Source: Alphaproteobacteria bacterium
Lineage (GTDB): Bacteria > Pseudomonadota > Alphaproteobacteria > Rickettsiales > UBA3002
Assembly: GCA_022841525.1 (NCBI GenBank)
Contig: JALHRI010000003.1
Coordinates: forward strand, 1 to 64,000
Reading direction: 5' to 3'
DNA length: 64,000 bases
Part shown: positions 35,306 to 45,198 of the stretch, piece after piece
Layout: the number at the start of each line of letters is the position of its first letter
How positions within the stretch are numbered: the first letter of the stretch is position 1
Program-made: the position numbers and the translations under genes
The notes under the pieces: model-generated
The model's database searches: none
The model's input: only the letters and a program-made list of their open reading frames with translations
Told to the model about the DNA's origin: nothing

Positions 35306-35472
35306 TTGGTGAGCAGCCACTCGGGGGCATATCAATCATTACGTTAGCGATGAATCGAAATACCGTTCCAAACTACGATGTGTATCGCGTCGATCCTACC
35401 CCACTAAAAAGTCGCATAATAGGTATTATGGAAAATATAGATGGGGTTCAGGCAACAAGACTATATCATTGA
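35302..35472 (+). CDS. Possible small ACT-like protein coupled to ccmB
   Basis: A GTG inside the ccmB stop (GTGA) opens a 56-codon frame. The product (ISIITLAMNRN early, then VYRVDPTPLKSRIIGIMENI and DGVQATRLYH) reads like the second half of an ACT ligand-binding domain, as at the C-terminus of phosphoglycerate dehydrogenase, but it is too short for a full domain. It has no membrane segment, so it is not a CcmD. It may be a relic of a longer gene displaced here. Its end overlaps the tatD stop on the other strand. Confidence 0.35.
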   Translation: MIGEQPLGGISIITLAMNRNTVPNYDVYRVDPTPLKSRIIGIMENIDGVQATRLYH

Positions 35473-36257
35473 AATAGCTTATTTTCTTTCACTTTTGGGC
35501 AGAGCGACAGAAAGTTCTCTGTGGTCACGCGGGCGATTTCATTCAGGCTTACGCCTTTGATCTGAGCCAGTTTTTCCGCAACAATACGCGTGTGCGCCGG
35601 TTCGGCTTTCTTACCACGATGCGGCTCCGGCGCTAAATACGGCGCATCGGTCTCCACCAGCAGCCTATTCAGTGGGATATTGGCCACCACATCCCGTAAA
35701 GCTTGGGCTTTTTTGAACGTAATAATGCCAGAAAGCGAGATATAGCCCCCCAGTTTCACCGATTCTTCCGCCAGATATGCCGTGCTACTGAAGCAGTGAA
35801 TCAAGAACTTAAAAGGCGCTTTAGCATAGGCTTCCTGCAAAATCGCCACGCTATCTTCATCCGCATCGCGGCTGTGTACAATGACGGGCATATCCAGTGC
35901 GCGTGCGGCCTTAATATGCTCATGAAAAAGCCTTTTTTGAATGTCACGTGGACTATGCTCGTAATAATAATCCAGTCCGGTTTCACCGATGCAAATAACT
36001 TTAGGGTGATTTGCGTGATGCATCAGATCATTAGCGGTGAATTCTGCGTGATCTGCCGCCTCGTGCGGATGGATGCCGATCGAGCAATAAAGCTTATCCG
36101 ATACATTAGATAGTTCTTTTATAATAATGAAATCATGTAATTTTGTACTTATACATTGCATGATCTGAACATCCGCTGCTTCGGCACGCGCCAGCACGGC
36201 AGGCAAATCCGCAAATTCCGGATAGTTCAAATGGCAATGTGAATCTATAATAATCAT
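35466..36257 (-). CDS. tatD: TatD family metal-dependent hydrolase/DNase
   Basis: The 263-residue amidohydrolase-fold protein has the metal-binding DSHCHLNYPEF at the N-terminus, SIGIHPHEAA, IGETGLDYYYEHS, IVHSRDADED, and the late VETDAPYLAPEPHRGK. TatD enzymes are Mg2+-dependent 3'-5' exonucleases or DNases; the exact role is not fixed. In most Alphaproteobacteria tatD follows metG; here it instead follows mutS with a 4-base gap, so the two are cotranscribed. Confidence 0.93.
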   Translation of the reverse strand: MIIIDSHCHLNYPEFADLPAVLARAEAADVQIMQCISTKLHDFIIIKELSNVSDKLYCSIGIHPHEAADHAEFTANDLMHHANHPKVICIGETGLDYYYEHSPRDIQKRLFHEHIKAARALDMPVIVHSRDADEDSVAILQEAYAKAPFKFLIHCFSSTAYLAEESVKLGGYISLSGIITFKKAQALRDVVANIPLNRLLVETDAPYLAPEPHRGKKAEPAHTRIVAEKLAQIKGVSLNEIARVTTENFLSLCPKVKENKLFQ

Positions 36258-36261
36258 AATA

Positions 36262-38937
36262 TTATATAAATTTCTTCTTCCACTGGTAGAGCGTTTCTAA
36301 CGCTTCTTTCGGGGTGAGCTCATCAATGTCCAGCGCATTTAATGCCTCAGCTAAAGGGTGAAGTTGAGGTTCAGGATCCGGGATTGTTTCCTTCTCAAAC
36401 GACAATAACGGTAAATCCCTTGTATTGTTATGTTCCTTGGCCGATATCTCAAGGCTGCCGAGGATTTGCTTGGCTTGAAGAATTACCTGCTTGGGCAAGC
36501 CCGCAAGCGCTGCGACCTGAATACCGTAAGAGCGATCCGCCGTACCGGGTAACATGCGGTGCATGAAAATCAGGTTGCCCTGATGCTCACGCGCGTCCGC
36601 GCGGTAGTTGGCAAGCGCGGCATATTCATTGGCAAGCGCTGTAAGCTCATGATAATGCGTAGCAAATAGCACCAGTGAACGCCGCTCGCTTAACAGATAG
36701 CGAATCACGGCGGAGGCAATCGCAATCCCGTCATAGGTTGCGGTGCCGCGCCCAATTTCATCGAGAATGACAAAACTATGCTCGGTTGCCTGATGCAAGA
36801 TGGCAGCGGTTTCCGTCATCTCCACCATAAAGGTGGACTTTCCCCGCGCCAGATCATCCGCTGCCCCTACTCGGCTAAAAATCTGATCGATCAGCGGAAT
36901 CGTCGCCTGTTTCGCCGGTACGTAACTGCCCATGTGGGCAAGCAGCACGATTAGGGCATTTTGCCGTAAAAACGTACTTTTTCCGCCCATATTAGGCCCG
37001 GTGATCAGCCAGCAGCGCATTTGCGCACTCAGCGCGCAGTCATTGGGCTGAAATTCCTGATGATCGCGCCTTAACGTCGCCTCTACCACCGGATGCCTAC
37101 CGCCATGAATGCGCAACTCACCCGATTCCACGATATGTGGCTTGCAATAGCCTTCGCGCGCGGCGAGTTCGGCGAGTGCGGCCGCCACATCGATCTGCGC
37201 CAGCGTCTGCGCTGTCGTGCGTAGTGCCTCGCTACAGGCGCACAACTGCTTACATAATTCCTCAAACAACAACAGCTCCATCTGGAGCGCCTGCTCCGCA
37301 GCCTCGTCAATTTTACGAGCAAGATCAGAGAGTTCCGGCGTAGTGTAGCGCAGGCTTCCCGCAAGCCCCTGGCGGCGGATAAAATCCGTCGGGATTTTGG
37401 ATTCATGAATCGAGGTGACCTCAACAAAATAGCCCAACATATTATTATGTTTGATTTTTAGAGAAGAAATACCGGTGCGGGCGCGTAAATTCTGCTCCAT
37501 CTCAATCATCACCCGCTTGGATTCATCGCGCAGCGTGCGAAACTGATCGAGATCGGGGCGGTAGCCGGCGGCTATAAATCCGCCATCGCGCGTAAGAAGC
37601 GGCACATCTTCCTTCAACGCCTCGCTAAGCGTTTGTAGTAGACTGGTATGACCAGCCAGCCCATCCAGCCAACCATCAAGGATGGATTTTTCTTCTAAAC
37701 CGACGCTTGAAGATTTCTTATATAAACACTCATTTATATAATTATTTACTGATAAGCCTTGCCGAATGGCCAGCAAGTCGCGCGGGCCGCCGCGCGCCAA
37801 ACGTAACCGCGTGAGCGCCCGCTCAAGATCCGGAAGCTGCGCCAGCATGTCGCGGAGTTTTTGGCGAAGTTGGCCATCAGCAAGCAATAAGGTGACCTGA
37901 GCCTGCCACGCAAGCAACGTGGGTAAATGACGCGACGGCGCTTGCAAACGAGCCAGCAGCGCGCGCCCTCCGGCAGCGCTTTTGGTTTCATCGATCGCCC
38001 AGAGAAAACTGCCTTTTTTCTCAGCAAACTGGGTTTGGGTAAGCTCCAGGCTGCGGCGCGTTGTCGCGTCCAAACGCAGCACATCGCTACTGAGCGAGGG
38101 TTTGGGAATCATCAATTCAGTACGGGCGCTAAGTTGCGTAATCTCCAGATAATGCAGCACCGCGCCAATCGCGCTGAATGAGAGTTCATCATACTCCGGC
38201 AGGCCTTCTGCACTCGCCAGGCTCCAATGACGCATCGCACGGGTCTTGCCGCTCTTTGCATCAAAGGCGTGTGGGCTAAGCCAACTGGGAGCAAGTGTGG
38301 TGAATCCTTTAAGCCAGCCGCTCGCGCCCTCTTCTTCGGCCAGTAAAATTTCTTTCGGCTCAATGCGTGCAATCAGGCCTGCTAGCTCAGACTCCTGGCA
38401 ATGTTCAATGAAAAATGCTCCGGTGCTCATCTCTGCCCAGGCGCAGGCAAGCCTCGTTTTTTCGCCCCGCGCCAGCGCCAGCATGAAGCTTGGGGACTTT
38501 GCATCCAGCAAGCCTTCTTCCGTGATGGTGCTGGGCGTTACCAGCCGTATCACATCGCGCCTGAGAACAGCTTTATAGCCACGTTTTTTAGCTTCCTCCG
38601 GCGTTTCCAGCTGATCACAGATCGCCACATGATGCCCCGATGTGATGAGTTTTTGTAAATACTGATCCGCCGCGTGTACTGGCACACCGCACATTGGAAT
38701 ATCTGCCCCGTCATGTTTGCCGCGTTTGGTCAACGCGATATCCAGCACCTCGGCAGCAATCGCCGCATCGTCAAAAAACAGCTCGTAAAAGTCACCCATG
38801 CGGTAAAATAAAAGCGCCGAAGGATAACGCGATTTTACCTCGAAATATTGCTGCATTGCGGGCGTGATTTTTGGTGCATCGCAGCGTGAGTTTGTGCTTT
38901 CGTTTTGAAAATCGCTGACTATGGTATGTGCCTTCAA
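36262..38937 (-). CDS. mutS: DNA mismatch repair protein MutS
   Basis: MutS recognises mismatches and starts repair with MutL. The 891-residue protein has the mismatch-binding domain with the Phe-x-Glu motif (FYRMGDFYELFFDDA near residue 45), the lever/clamp domains, and the C-terminal ABC ATPase with GPNMGGKSTFLRQNALI, FMVEMTETAAIL and the LDEIGRGTATYDG Walker B, then ATHYHELTAL. The far C-terminal tetramerisation segment (LTPKEALETLYQWKK) is intact. The likely start is TTG at 38937, since no ATG gives a full N-terminus. Confidence 0.96.
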   Translation of the reverse strand: MKAHTIVSDFQNESTNSRCDAPKITPAMQQYFEVKSRYPSALLFYRMGDFYELFFDDAAIAAEVLDIALTKRGKHDGADIPMCGVPVHAADQYLQKLITSGHHVAICDQLETPEEAKKRGYKAVLRRDVIRLVTPSTITEEGLLDAKSPSFMLALARGEKTRLACAWAEMSTGAFFIEHCQESELAGLIARIEPKEILLAEEEGASGWLKGFTTLAPSWLSPHAFDAKSGKTRAMRHWSLASAEGLPEYDELSFSAIGAVLHYLEITQLSARTELMIPKPSLSSDVLRLDATTRRSLELTQTQFAEKKGSFLWAIDETKSAAGGRALLARLQAPSRHLPTLLAWQAQVTLLLADGQLRQKLRDMLAQLPDLERALTRLRLARGGPRDLLAIRQGLSVNNYINECLYKKSSSVGLEEKSILDGWLDGLAGHTSLLQTLSEALKEDVPLLTRDGGFIAAGYRPDLDQFRTLRDESKRVMIEMEQNLRARTGISSLKIKHNNMLGYFVEVTSIHESKIPTDFIRRQGLAGSLRYTTPELSDLARKIDEAAEQALQMELLLFEELCKQLCACSEALRTTAQTLAQIDVAAALAELAAREGYCKPHIVESGELRIHGGRHPVVEATLRRDHQEFQPNDCALSAQMRCWLITGPNMGGKSTFLRQNALIVLLAHMGSYVPAKQATIPLIDQIFSRVGAADDLARGKSTFMVEMTETAAILHQATEHSFVILDEIGRGTATYDGIAIASAVIRYLLSERRSLVLFATHYHELTALANEYAALANYRADAREHQGNLIFMHRMLPGTADRSYGIQVAALAGLPKQVILQAKQILGSLEISAKEHNNTRDLPLLSFEKETIPDPEPQLHPLAEALNALDIDELTPKEALETLYQWKKKFI

Positions 38938-39004
38938 ATTGTGCGCCTAGTAGTGAAATAATGCGTAGAAATACGCTCAAGTGATTACCAGAAAAGGACA
39001 TGGC

Positions 39005-41347
39005 ATGACTAGTGAAAATATGAAAATTACCGATGAAGAAGCCCTCGCCTACCACTCAAGCGGAAGCCCGGGCAAAATCTCGATCATGCCTACCAAGCCA
39101 CTCATTACCCAGCGCGATTTAGCGCTCGGCTATTCCCCGGGTGTTGCCGTGCCCTGCATCAAAATTCATGAGGATAAAAACGCTGCTTACGACTACACAT
39201 CGAAAGGTAACTTGGTGGCGGTGATTTCTAACGGTACCGCGGTGCTGGGGCTTGGAAATCTTGGGGCGCTGGCCTCTAAGCCGGTGATGGAGGGTAAGTC
39301 GATTCTGTTCAAACGCTTTGCGGATATTGACTCGATTGATATTGAGGTAGATAGCACAGACGTTGAAAAAATCATTGAATCCATCCGCGCAATTTCGCCC
39401 ACGTTTGGCGGCATTAATTTAGAAGATATTGGCGCGCCGGACTGCTTCATTATTGAAGATAAACTCAAAGAACTGTGCGATATTCCGGTATTCCACGACG
39501 ATCAACACGGCACCGCCATTATTACGGCTGCAGGCCTGATTAACGCCGCACACGTGACTGGCCGCGAGTTCAAGGATATGGTGGTCGTGGTCAACGGTGC
39601 AGGATCGGCTGGAATCGCCTGCCTTGAGCTGATTAAACGCATGGGTGTGCGCGATGATAACGCGTTTTTGTGCGACCGCAGCGGAATTATTTACGAAGGC
39701 CGCACCGAGTCGATGAATCAGTGGAAATCTGCGCATGCGGTAAAAACCAAAAAACGCACCCTCACCGAAGCGATGCAGGGCGCGGATGTGTTTTTGGGGC
39801 TTTCCTCTGCCGGCGCGATCACGAAAGACATGGTCAAATCCATGGCCAAAAACCCGATCATTTTTGCAATGGCTAATCCGGTTCCGGAAATTTTGCCCGA
39901 AGAAGTACGCGAAGTGCGCGACGATGCCATTATTGCCACCGGCCGCTCGGACTATGCCAATCAGGTCAATAACGTGATGGGTTTTCCCTATATTTTCCGT
40001 GGCGCACTCGATTGCCGCGCCAGCACCATTAACGATGAAATGAAGATCGCCGCCGCTGAAGCCATCGCGCAGCTGGCGCGTGAAGACGTGCCCGAAGAAG
40101 TACTAGCTGCCTATTCCGGCAAGCAGATGACCTACGGCAAAGAATACATCATTCCCACCCCGTTTGACCCACGCTTAATTACCACCGTACCAGTCGCCGT
40201 GGCGGAAGCAGCGATGCAAACCGGTGTCGCACGCAAACCAATTAGCGATTTTGGCGCTTATCGCCGCCAACTTTCGGCGCGTCTTGATCCGGCATCCAAC
40301 AGCATGGCGCAGATTTTTGACGTGGTGCGCCAGAATCCGCAGCGCGTGATTTTCGCTGAAGGCGAGGAAGAAAAAATCATCCGCGCGGCTGTGCATTGGC
40401 GCGATAATGGCTACGGCAACCCCATTTTAGTGGGACGCCCTGAGCGCATCCGGGATACGATTCACCGCATGGGCATTAAAAATGCGGATGATCTGGAAAT
40501 CAGCAATGCGGCCAATACCAAGCATCTTGGGCAATATGTCGATATGCTGTATGCCAAGCTTCAGCGCAAAGGCTTTCTGCTACGCGATGTCGAGCGGATG
40601 GTGAAAAATGATCGTAATATTTTTGCCTCTTGCATGCTGGCCTGCGGCCACGGCGATGCGATGGTCACCGGCCTCACCCGCAATTATTACCGCGCGCTGG
40701 AAAACATTGGCCGGGTGATTGATCCCAAGCCCGGATCGCTGGTGTTTGGCATCTCGATGGTGGTGACCAAGAACCGTACATTGTTCATTTCCGACACCGC
40801 CATTCAGGAGCTACCAAGCTCGGAAGAGCTCGCCGAAATTGCGATTCATACCGCGCGCAAAGTGCGTCAGCTGGGTCATGAACCGCGTGTGGCGCTGCTT
40901 TCTTATTCCAATTTTGGCAACCCCATGCGCGAAAAATCTAAACGCATCCGCGACGCAGTGGCGATTATGGATGCGCGTACTGACCTCGATTTCGAGTATG
41001 ACGGAGAGATGTCGGCCGATGTGGCGCTCGACCGCGAGCTGATGGCGAACTATCCCTTCTGCCGCTTGAAATCTCCGGCCAACGTGCTGGTAATGCCAGC
41101 GCTGCATTCGGCGCATATCACGGCGAATTTGCTCTCGGAACTTGAAGCAGGCTCGGTGATTGGACCGGTGCTGGTGGGCGCAAGTAAGCCAGTGCAGATT
41201 ACGAATATGAACGCCACCGTGTCGGATATCATCAACCTTGCTGCGATTGCGAGTGTGGAGGCGATTGATGAAAAACAACCCGCCTCGGGTCGTAAAAAAT
41301 CCGGCAAAAAAGAGGCCGAAAAAGTGGTGAAGATGGCGAAGAAATAA
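39005..41347 (+). CDS. maeB: NADP-dependent malic enzyme with phosphotransacetylase-like domain
   Basis: MaeB decarboxylates malate to pyruvate. The 780-residue protein fuses an N-terminal malic enzyme (about residues 1-430: LALGYSPGVAVPCIKI, EDIGAPDCFIIE, VFHDDQHGTAI, VVNGAGSAGIACLEL, and the late FAMANPVPEI) to a C-terminal phosphotransacetylase-like domain (about 440-760), usually regulatory by acetyl-CoA binding. A Lys-rich tail ends it. The ATG at 39005 is preferred, with AAAAGGAC upstream; a GTG 24 bases earlier is possible. Divergent from mutS. Confidence 0.95.
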   Translation: MTSENMKITDEEALAYHSSGSPGKISIMPTKPLITQRDLALGYSPGVAVPCIKIHEDKNAAYDYTSKGNLVAVISNGTAVLGLGNLGALASKPVMEGKSILFKRFADIDSIDIEVDSTDVEKIIESIRAISPTFGGINLEDIGAPDCFIIEDKLKELCDIPVFHDDQHGTAIITAAGLINAAHVTGREFKDMVVVVNGAGSAGIACLELIKRMGVRDDNAFLCDRSGIIYEGRTESMNQWKSAHAVKTKKRTLTEAMQGADVFLGLSSAGAITKDMVKSMAKNPIIFAMANPVPEILPEEVREVRDDAIIATGRSDYANQVNNVMGFPYIFRGALDCRASTINDEMKIAAAEAIAQLAREDVPEEVLAAYSGKQMTYGKEYIIPTPFDPRLITTVPVAVAEAAMQTGVARKPISDFGAYRRQLSARLDPASNSMAQIFDVVRQNPQRVIFAEGEEEKIIRAAVHWRDNGYGNPILVGRPERIRDTIHRMGIKNADDLEISNAANTKHLGQYVDMLYAKLQRKGFLLRDVERMVKNDRNIFASCMLACGHGDAMVTGLTRNYYRALENIGRVIDPKPGSLVFGISMVVTKNRTLFISDTAIQELPSSEELAEIAIHTARKVRQLGHEPRVALLSYSNFGNPMREKSKRIRDAVAIMDARTDLDFEYDGEMSADVALDRELMANYPFCRLKSPANVLVMPALHSAHITANLLSELEAGSVIGPVLVGASKPVQITNMNATVSDIINLAAIASVEAIDEKQPASGRKKSGKKEAEKVVKMAKK

Positions 41348-41356
41348 CGGCCATTC

Positions 41357-41722
41357 TCACAGCTGAAATTTTTTCATCACACTTAAGAGCTTTTCTGGCT
41401 GAAAGGGCTTACTCATCCAGCCGGTAGCGCCGGCGTCCTTGCTTTTCTGCATGGCTTCTTCGTTGTTTTCAGTGGTCAGCATAATGAGCGGTGTTGCTAA
41501 AAAAGCCGGTTTTTGACGTAGCGCACGGGTAAATTCATACCCGTTCATACGCGGCATGTTAATATCGCAAACAATCAGATCGGGGGTATGCTGCTCGAGC
41601 TGACGCAAGGCTGCCTCGCCGTCTTCTGCTTCCAGGCAACGATACATACCCGTGCTTTCAAGGGTAAATTTTACCATTTGCCGCATGACTGCAGAATCAT
41701 CAATTGTCAGTACCAGCTTCAT
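41357..41722 (-). CDS. Single-domain response regulator (CheY-like)
   Basis: The 121-residue receiver domain has the acidic pocket (TIDDS near residue 7), the phospho-acceptor Asp in LIVCDINMPRMNGYE (about residue 53), Thr in MLTTENN, and the Lys in GWMSKPF (about 106). It has no output domain. It ends a three-gene unit, 9 bases after the hybrid kinase, and may be the shuttle or motor-acting receiver of that relay. FINMPRMNG and the QKSKDAGATGW segment are close to chemotaxis CheY proteins. Confidence 0.93.
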   Translation of the reverse strand: MKLVLTIDDSAVMRQMVKFTLESTGMYRCLEAEDGEAALRQLEQHTPDLIVCDINMPRMNGYEFTRALRQKPAFLATPLIMLTTENNEEAMQKSKDAGATGWMSKPFQPEKLLSVMKKFQL

Positions 41723-41731
41723 ACGCTCCTC

Positions 41732-44101
41732 CTAAGCCGCACGCGAATGGATAAAGTGCTCCACATCGCCTAGCGCCTGTTCAATGCTGGCTAATTCCTC
41801 TTCCCAGCATGGTTCTTCATTCATCGACACTTTTTCTTCCGTCACTTTGCAATTATGAAAGAGTGCACGCGCGCCCAGATTGCCCGATGCCCCTTTGAGC
41901 AGATGCGCCGCCTTGCGCCAGCTTTCACGGTTATGAGTCTGCGCGCTTTCGCGAAGTTGCTGCAGCGTCGTCTGTGCATTGCTGAGGAAAATTTCAAACA
42001 AGGCTTTTTCTTCCTCTGCATCGCCATCGGTAAACAGGCTTAAATGCGCGAGATCTATTGGCGCATCGCTTTCGCATAATGCTAGTGTCGCTGGCGAGGA
42101 CGCTGCCACTTCCTCCTGTTGCAGATGCCAGCATTGCAGTATGGCGTGCTCTACGCGCGCCCGATCAATTGGCTTACTTACATAGGCATCCATCCCTGCG
42201 TCCATACAACGATCCTGATCGCCGATCATCGCATTGGCTGTCATCGCGATAATGGGTGCAGAAGGGCGCTGTTGCTGTATTTCGAGTGTGCGAATGGATC
42301 GAGTGGCATCGTAGCCATCAAGAATGGGCATCTGACAATCCATAAAGATCAGATCAAACGACGCGTTCTGCACCAGTTCAACCGCCTGCTGACCATGTTC
42401 TGCGACTTCGATATGCTCAAAGCCCATTTTCTTCAGTAGTTTTTTCAGCAGCAAACTATTGACCGGATGATCCTCTACAATCAGCACGCGTGCTTGTGCA
42501 GCACGTTCGGCAGGCAGTAATGGGCTTGCATCGTGCGGGATGGATTGTAGCGCCTGTGCTTTGGTGAGCGGCAGTATCACATAAAAATGCGTACCATGCC
42601 CTGCTCTACTTTCCACACCAATGACCCCCTGCATGAGCGCCACCAGCTGCTTGCAAATCGCCAAACCAAGACCCGTGCCACCGAATTTACGTGTATTGGA
42701 ACTATCGGCTTGTGAGAATTTATCAAACAGATGTGGCAAGTACTCTGCGGCAATGCCAATGCCCGTATCGCGCACATGAAACGCAAGTTCTGGTTGCCCA
42801 TTTTCGATCGAGAATACCTCTTCCACCAATAGCTCTACGCTGCCGGAAGGGGTAAATTTAATGGCATTTCCAATCAAATTCACCAGCACTTGCTGCAAAC
42901 GATAACTATCTCCCCAATACACATCGTGCAGATCATCTGGCACTTGCAGCCTTAGATCCAGCTGTTTGCGCTGCGCGATGGGTGAGAGCAAATCGGTGAT
43001 GTGCTGCAGCATTTGCCGCAGCGAAAAATGACGCGATTCAAGCGCCATCTCGCCCGCTTCAATTTTTGAGAAATCAAGAATATCGTTCAAGATCGTCAGT
43101 AGCGACGATGCTGAGCCATTCAGTGCATCCAGAAATTCGCGGTGCTCGCCTTGCAAAGGCGCATCGCGCAGTAAATCGGCAAGCCCTAAAATACCGTTCA
43201 TTGGTGTGCGCAGCTCATGGCTCATATTAGCCAAAAACTCTGATTTCGCACGACTGGCACGCTCGGCCGCATCGCGCGCGATGCGCAGTGCATCCAAGGC
43301 TTCTTTTTCCTGTGAGACATCGCGCGCCGCAATCACCATCGTTTTCTGATCGCCAAAGCGTAACGTGCTACAGGTAATACGCGCATAAAAATGCTCGCCA
43401 CTGAGGTGTTTTGCGGGCAGTTCATGGGTAGATAGACGCCCCATATCATGCACGGCAAACATTTTTGCCGTGATAATGGCCTCTAGCTCTTGCGCATAAT
43501 CGGCTGCGAAAAGCTCGGTAAGTAGTTTGCCTTCCGCCTCACTGGATTCAATCCCAAACAGGCGCTCAGCCACCGAACTCATCCCCAAAATACGGCCATC
43601 TTCGCTCAGTGTGATCACGCCATCCGCGATGCTATTTAAAATGGCGCGCTGGCGCGTTTCGCTTTGCAGAAACGCCATACTTTGCTGCTCGGTCGCGTGC
43701 TGCATGGTTTTCGCATCACTGATATCGCGTGCGGTGAGCACCAGAAAATGCGGCACCCCATCAATATCACTGACGGTGGTACAGGTAATATCCACCCAGC
43801 GCGCCTGACCTGCTTTGGTTCGCACTTCTGTTTCGGTATGCAAACGCTGAGAATGCTGCAGCGCATATTGCAGGCGCGGCAATAAATCTTCGGCCATCAC
43901 TTCTTCAAATAATAAGCGCAGGCTAGCGCCCATCACCTCTTCGCCTCGGTAGCCCATCAAGGCACTAAAGGCATCGTTGACAAACATAATCGTGGGAAAT
44001 TCACCATTTGCAAGGCGCGCGCTTTCCGGAGCCTGCGTGATAATCACCGCATCGCTGGTGTAGCGCGTAATGTTGCTGAGCAATTCTGAAAGTTTCATCA
44101 C
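41732..44101 (-). CDS. Hybrid sensor histidine kinase, PAS-PAS-HisKA-HATPase-REC-Hpt
   Basis: The 789-residue protein carries a complete phosphorelay on one chain. Two PAS domains (about residues 5-125 and 150-260) precede the HisKA dimerisation helix with H295 in LANMSHELRTPMNG, a HATPase domain (GNAIKFTPSG, HVRDTGIGI, GGTGLGLAICK, to about 515), a receiver domain (about 545-660, LIFMDCQMPILDGYD), and a C-terminal Hpt domain (about 690-785, AAHLLKGASGNLGA). No membrane segment is seen, so it should sense a cytosolic signal through PAS. It lies 6 bases after the response-regulator gene at 44108, in one transcription unit. Confidence 0.94.
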   Translation of the reverse strand: MMKLSELLSNITRYTSDAVIITQAPESARLANGEFPTIMFVNDAFSALMGYRGEEVMGASLRLLFEEVMAEDLLPRLQYALQHSQRLHTETEVRTKAGQARWVDITCTTVSDIDGVPHFLVLTARDISDAKTMQHATEQQSMAFLQSETRQRAILNSIADGVITLSEDGRILGMSSVAERLFGIESSEAEGKLLTELFAADYAQELEAIITAKMFAVHDMGRLSTHELPAKHLSGEHFYARITCSTLRFGDQKTMVIAARDVSQEKEALDALRIARDAAERASRAKSEFLANMSHELRTPMNGILGLADLLRDAPLQGEHREFLDALNGSASSLLTILNDILDFSKIEAGEMALESRHFSLRQMLQHITDLLSPIAQRKQLDLRLQVPDDLHDVYWGDSYRLQQVLVNLIGNAIKFTPSGSVELLVEEVFSIENGQPELAFHVRDTGIGIAAEYLPHLFDKFSQADSSNTRKFGGTGLGLAICKQLVALMQGVIGVESRAGHGTHFYVILPLTKAQALQSIPHDASPLLPAERAAQARVLIVEDHPVNSLLLKKLLKKMGFEHIEVAEHGQQAVELVQNASFDLIFMDCQMPILDGYDATRSIRTLEIQQQRPSAPIIAMTANAMIGDQDRCMDAGMDAYVSKPIDRARVEHAILQCWHLQQEEVAASSPATLALCESDAPIDLAHLSLFTDGDAEEEKALFEIFLSNAQTTLQQLRESAQTHNRESWRKAAHLLKGASGNLGARALFHNCKVTEEKVSMNEEPCWEEELASIEQALGDVEHFIHSRAA

Positions 44102-44107
44102 AGACTC

Positions 44108-45049
44108 CTACGAGGATAATGTCTGACTTAAGGAAAGCGGACTGGCTTTCTTTCTCGCCATTTGAAAATAATGTGTAATTTTCTCACGTGAGAAAGGCTT
44201 GCCAACAAACCCTTTGGCTCCCTCTTCCAGCGAGGCAAGCACGTTATCTTTCTGACTATTGCCAGAGAGCATGACGATGAAACTATCCGCATCACGCCGA
44301 ATGATTTCTTTCAGCAAATCACGCCCATCCGCATCAGGCAGGTTGATATCGAGAAACACCAGATCCGGTGCTGTGCGCGTGTATGCAACCACACCCAAAT
44401 AGCCGCTGGTTGCTTCGACGATATCCGCACTTGCGCGTAGTACATTTCCCACCAGACGCGCTGTGAAACTGTCATCTTCAATGATCAGTACGCACGGCTT
44501 GCTGCGAACTGCGCGCTGACTTGATGCCCGTTGGAAAGCTGACGCATTCCACAACGGCGCCACCGATAGATTTTCCTGATTTTCCTTAGCTGCGGTATGA
44601 GCCACCTCTTCTCGAAGTGTTCGCTCATAATCCGCCAACCATCGATCCGCAAGTAATACGGCGCGGCCAAAAGCGAGAGCTAAATCATAATAGGTACAAT
44701 AGCCCTGCTCATGCTGCACCACACCTTCCTCTACATGATTCAGATTCGGCATCACGTCATGCAGACGCGAGCTAATCGCATCAAATAGTGGTGTTACCGG
44801 CCCATCGAGCAGGATGACGATTTGGCCGTTTATCAATATATATACGCTGCAGTCGATGGTGCTTAGCACCTCGCGTAGCACCACGCTGAGGACTTTCTGA
44901 CTACCAAGCCCCTTTGCATCTGTGATGCCATCCACATGGGTGTTGAGCTGCAACATGCGCCACCTACTGGGGCTGGACGCCAGCGATTGCAGCTTGTGAA
45001 AGAGATAACGTTCCGCTTCAAGATTAAACCATTTCATGATACGCCTCAT
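44108..45049 (-). CDS. Response regulator with unknown N-terminal domain
   Basis: The C-terminal 125 residues of this 313-residue protein are a receiver domain (CVLIIEDDSFTARLVG near 187, LVFLDINLPDADGRDLL, MLSGNSQKDNV, GFVGKPFSREKI). The first 150 residues are unusual: about 45-150 alternates strands and helices (DCSVYILINGQIVILLDG, DVMPNLNHVEEGV), loosely like a degenerate nucleotide-cyclase/GGDEF fold, without catalytic residues I can identify. The inverted order (receiver last) resembles RRs with N-terminal effector or sensory domains. First gene of the phosphorelay unit; start at 45049 or the inner ATG at 45037. Confidence 0.75.
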   Translation of the reverse strand: MRRIMKWFNLEAERYLFHKLQSLASSPSRWRMLQLNTHVDGITDAKGLGSQKVLSVVLREVLSTIDCSVYILINGQIVILLDGPVTPLFDAISSRLHDVMPNLNHVEEGVVQHEQGYCTYYDLALAFGRAVLLADRWLADYERTLREEVAHTAAKENQENLSVAPLWNASAFQRASSQRAVRSKPCVLIIEDDSFTARLVGNVLRASADIVEATSGYLGVVAYTRTAPDLVFLDINLPDADGRDLLKEIIRRDADSFIVMLSGNSQKDNVLASLEEGAKGFVGKPFSREKITHYFQMARKKASPLSLSQTLSS

Positions 45050-45198
45050 ACATCATGAGGTTATCATCGCACGCGCTATGCCAAGCCGTGGCCAAAATAC
45101 AAAATGATATTAAACAAAATGTTACACAGCGCGGGCGCCGTGCGCATGTTTCTTATTTTAAGAACTGCTCTCGTTTTGAGAATCAAGCACGCGAGCGC

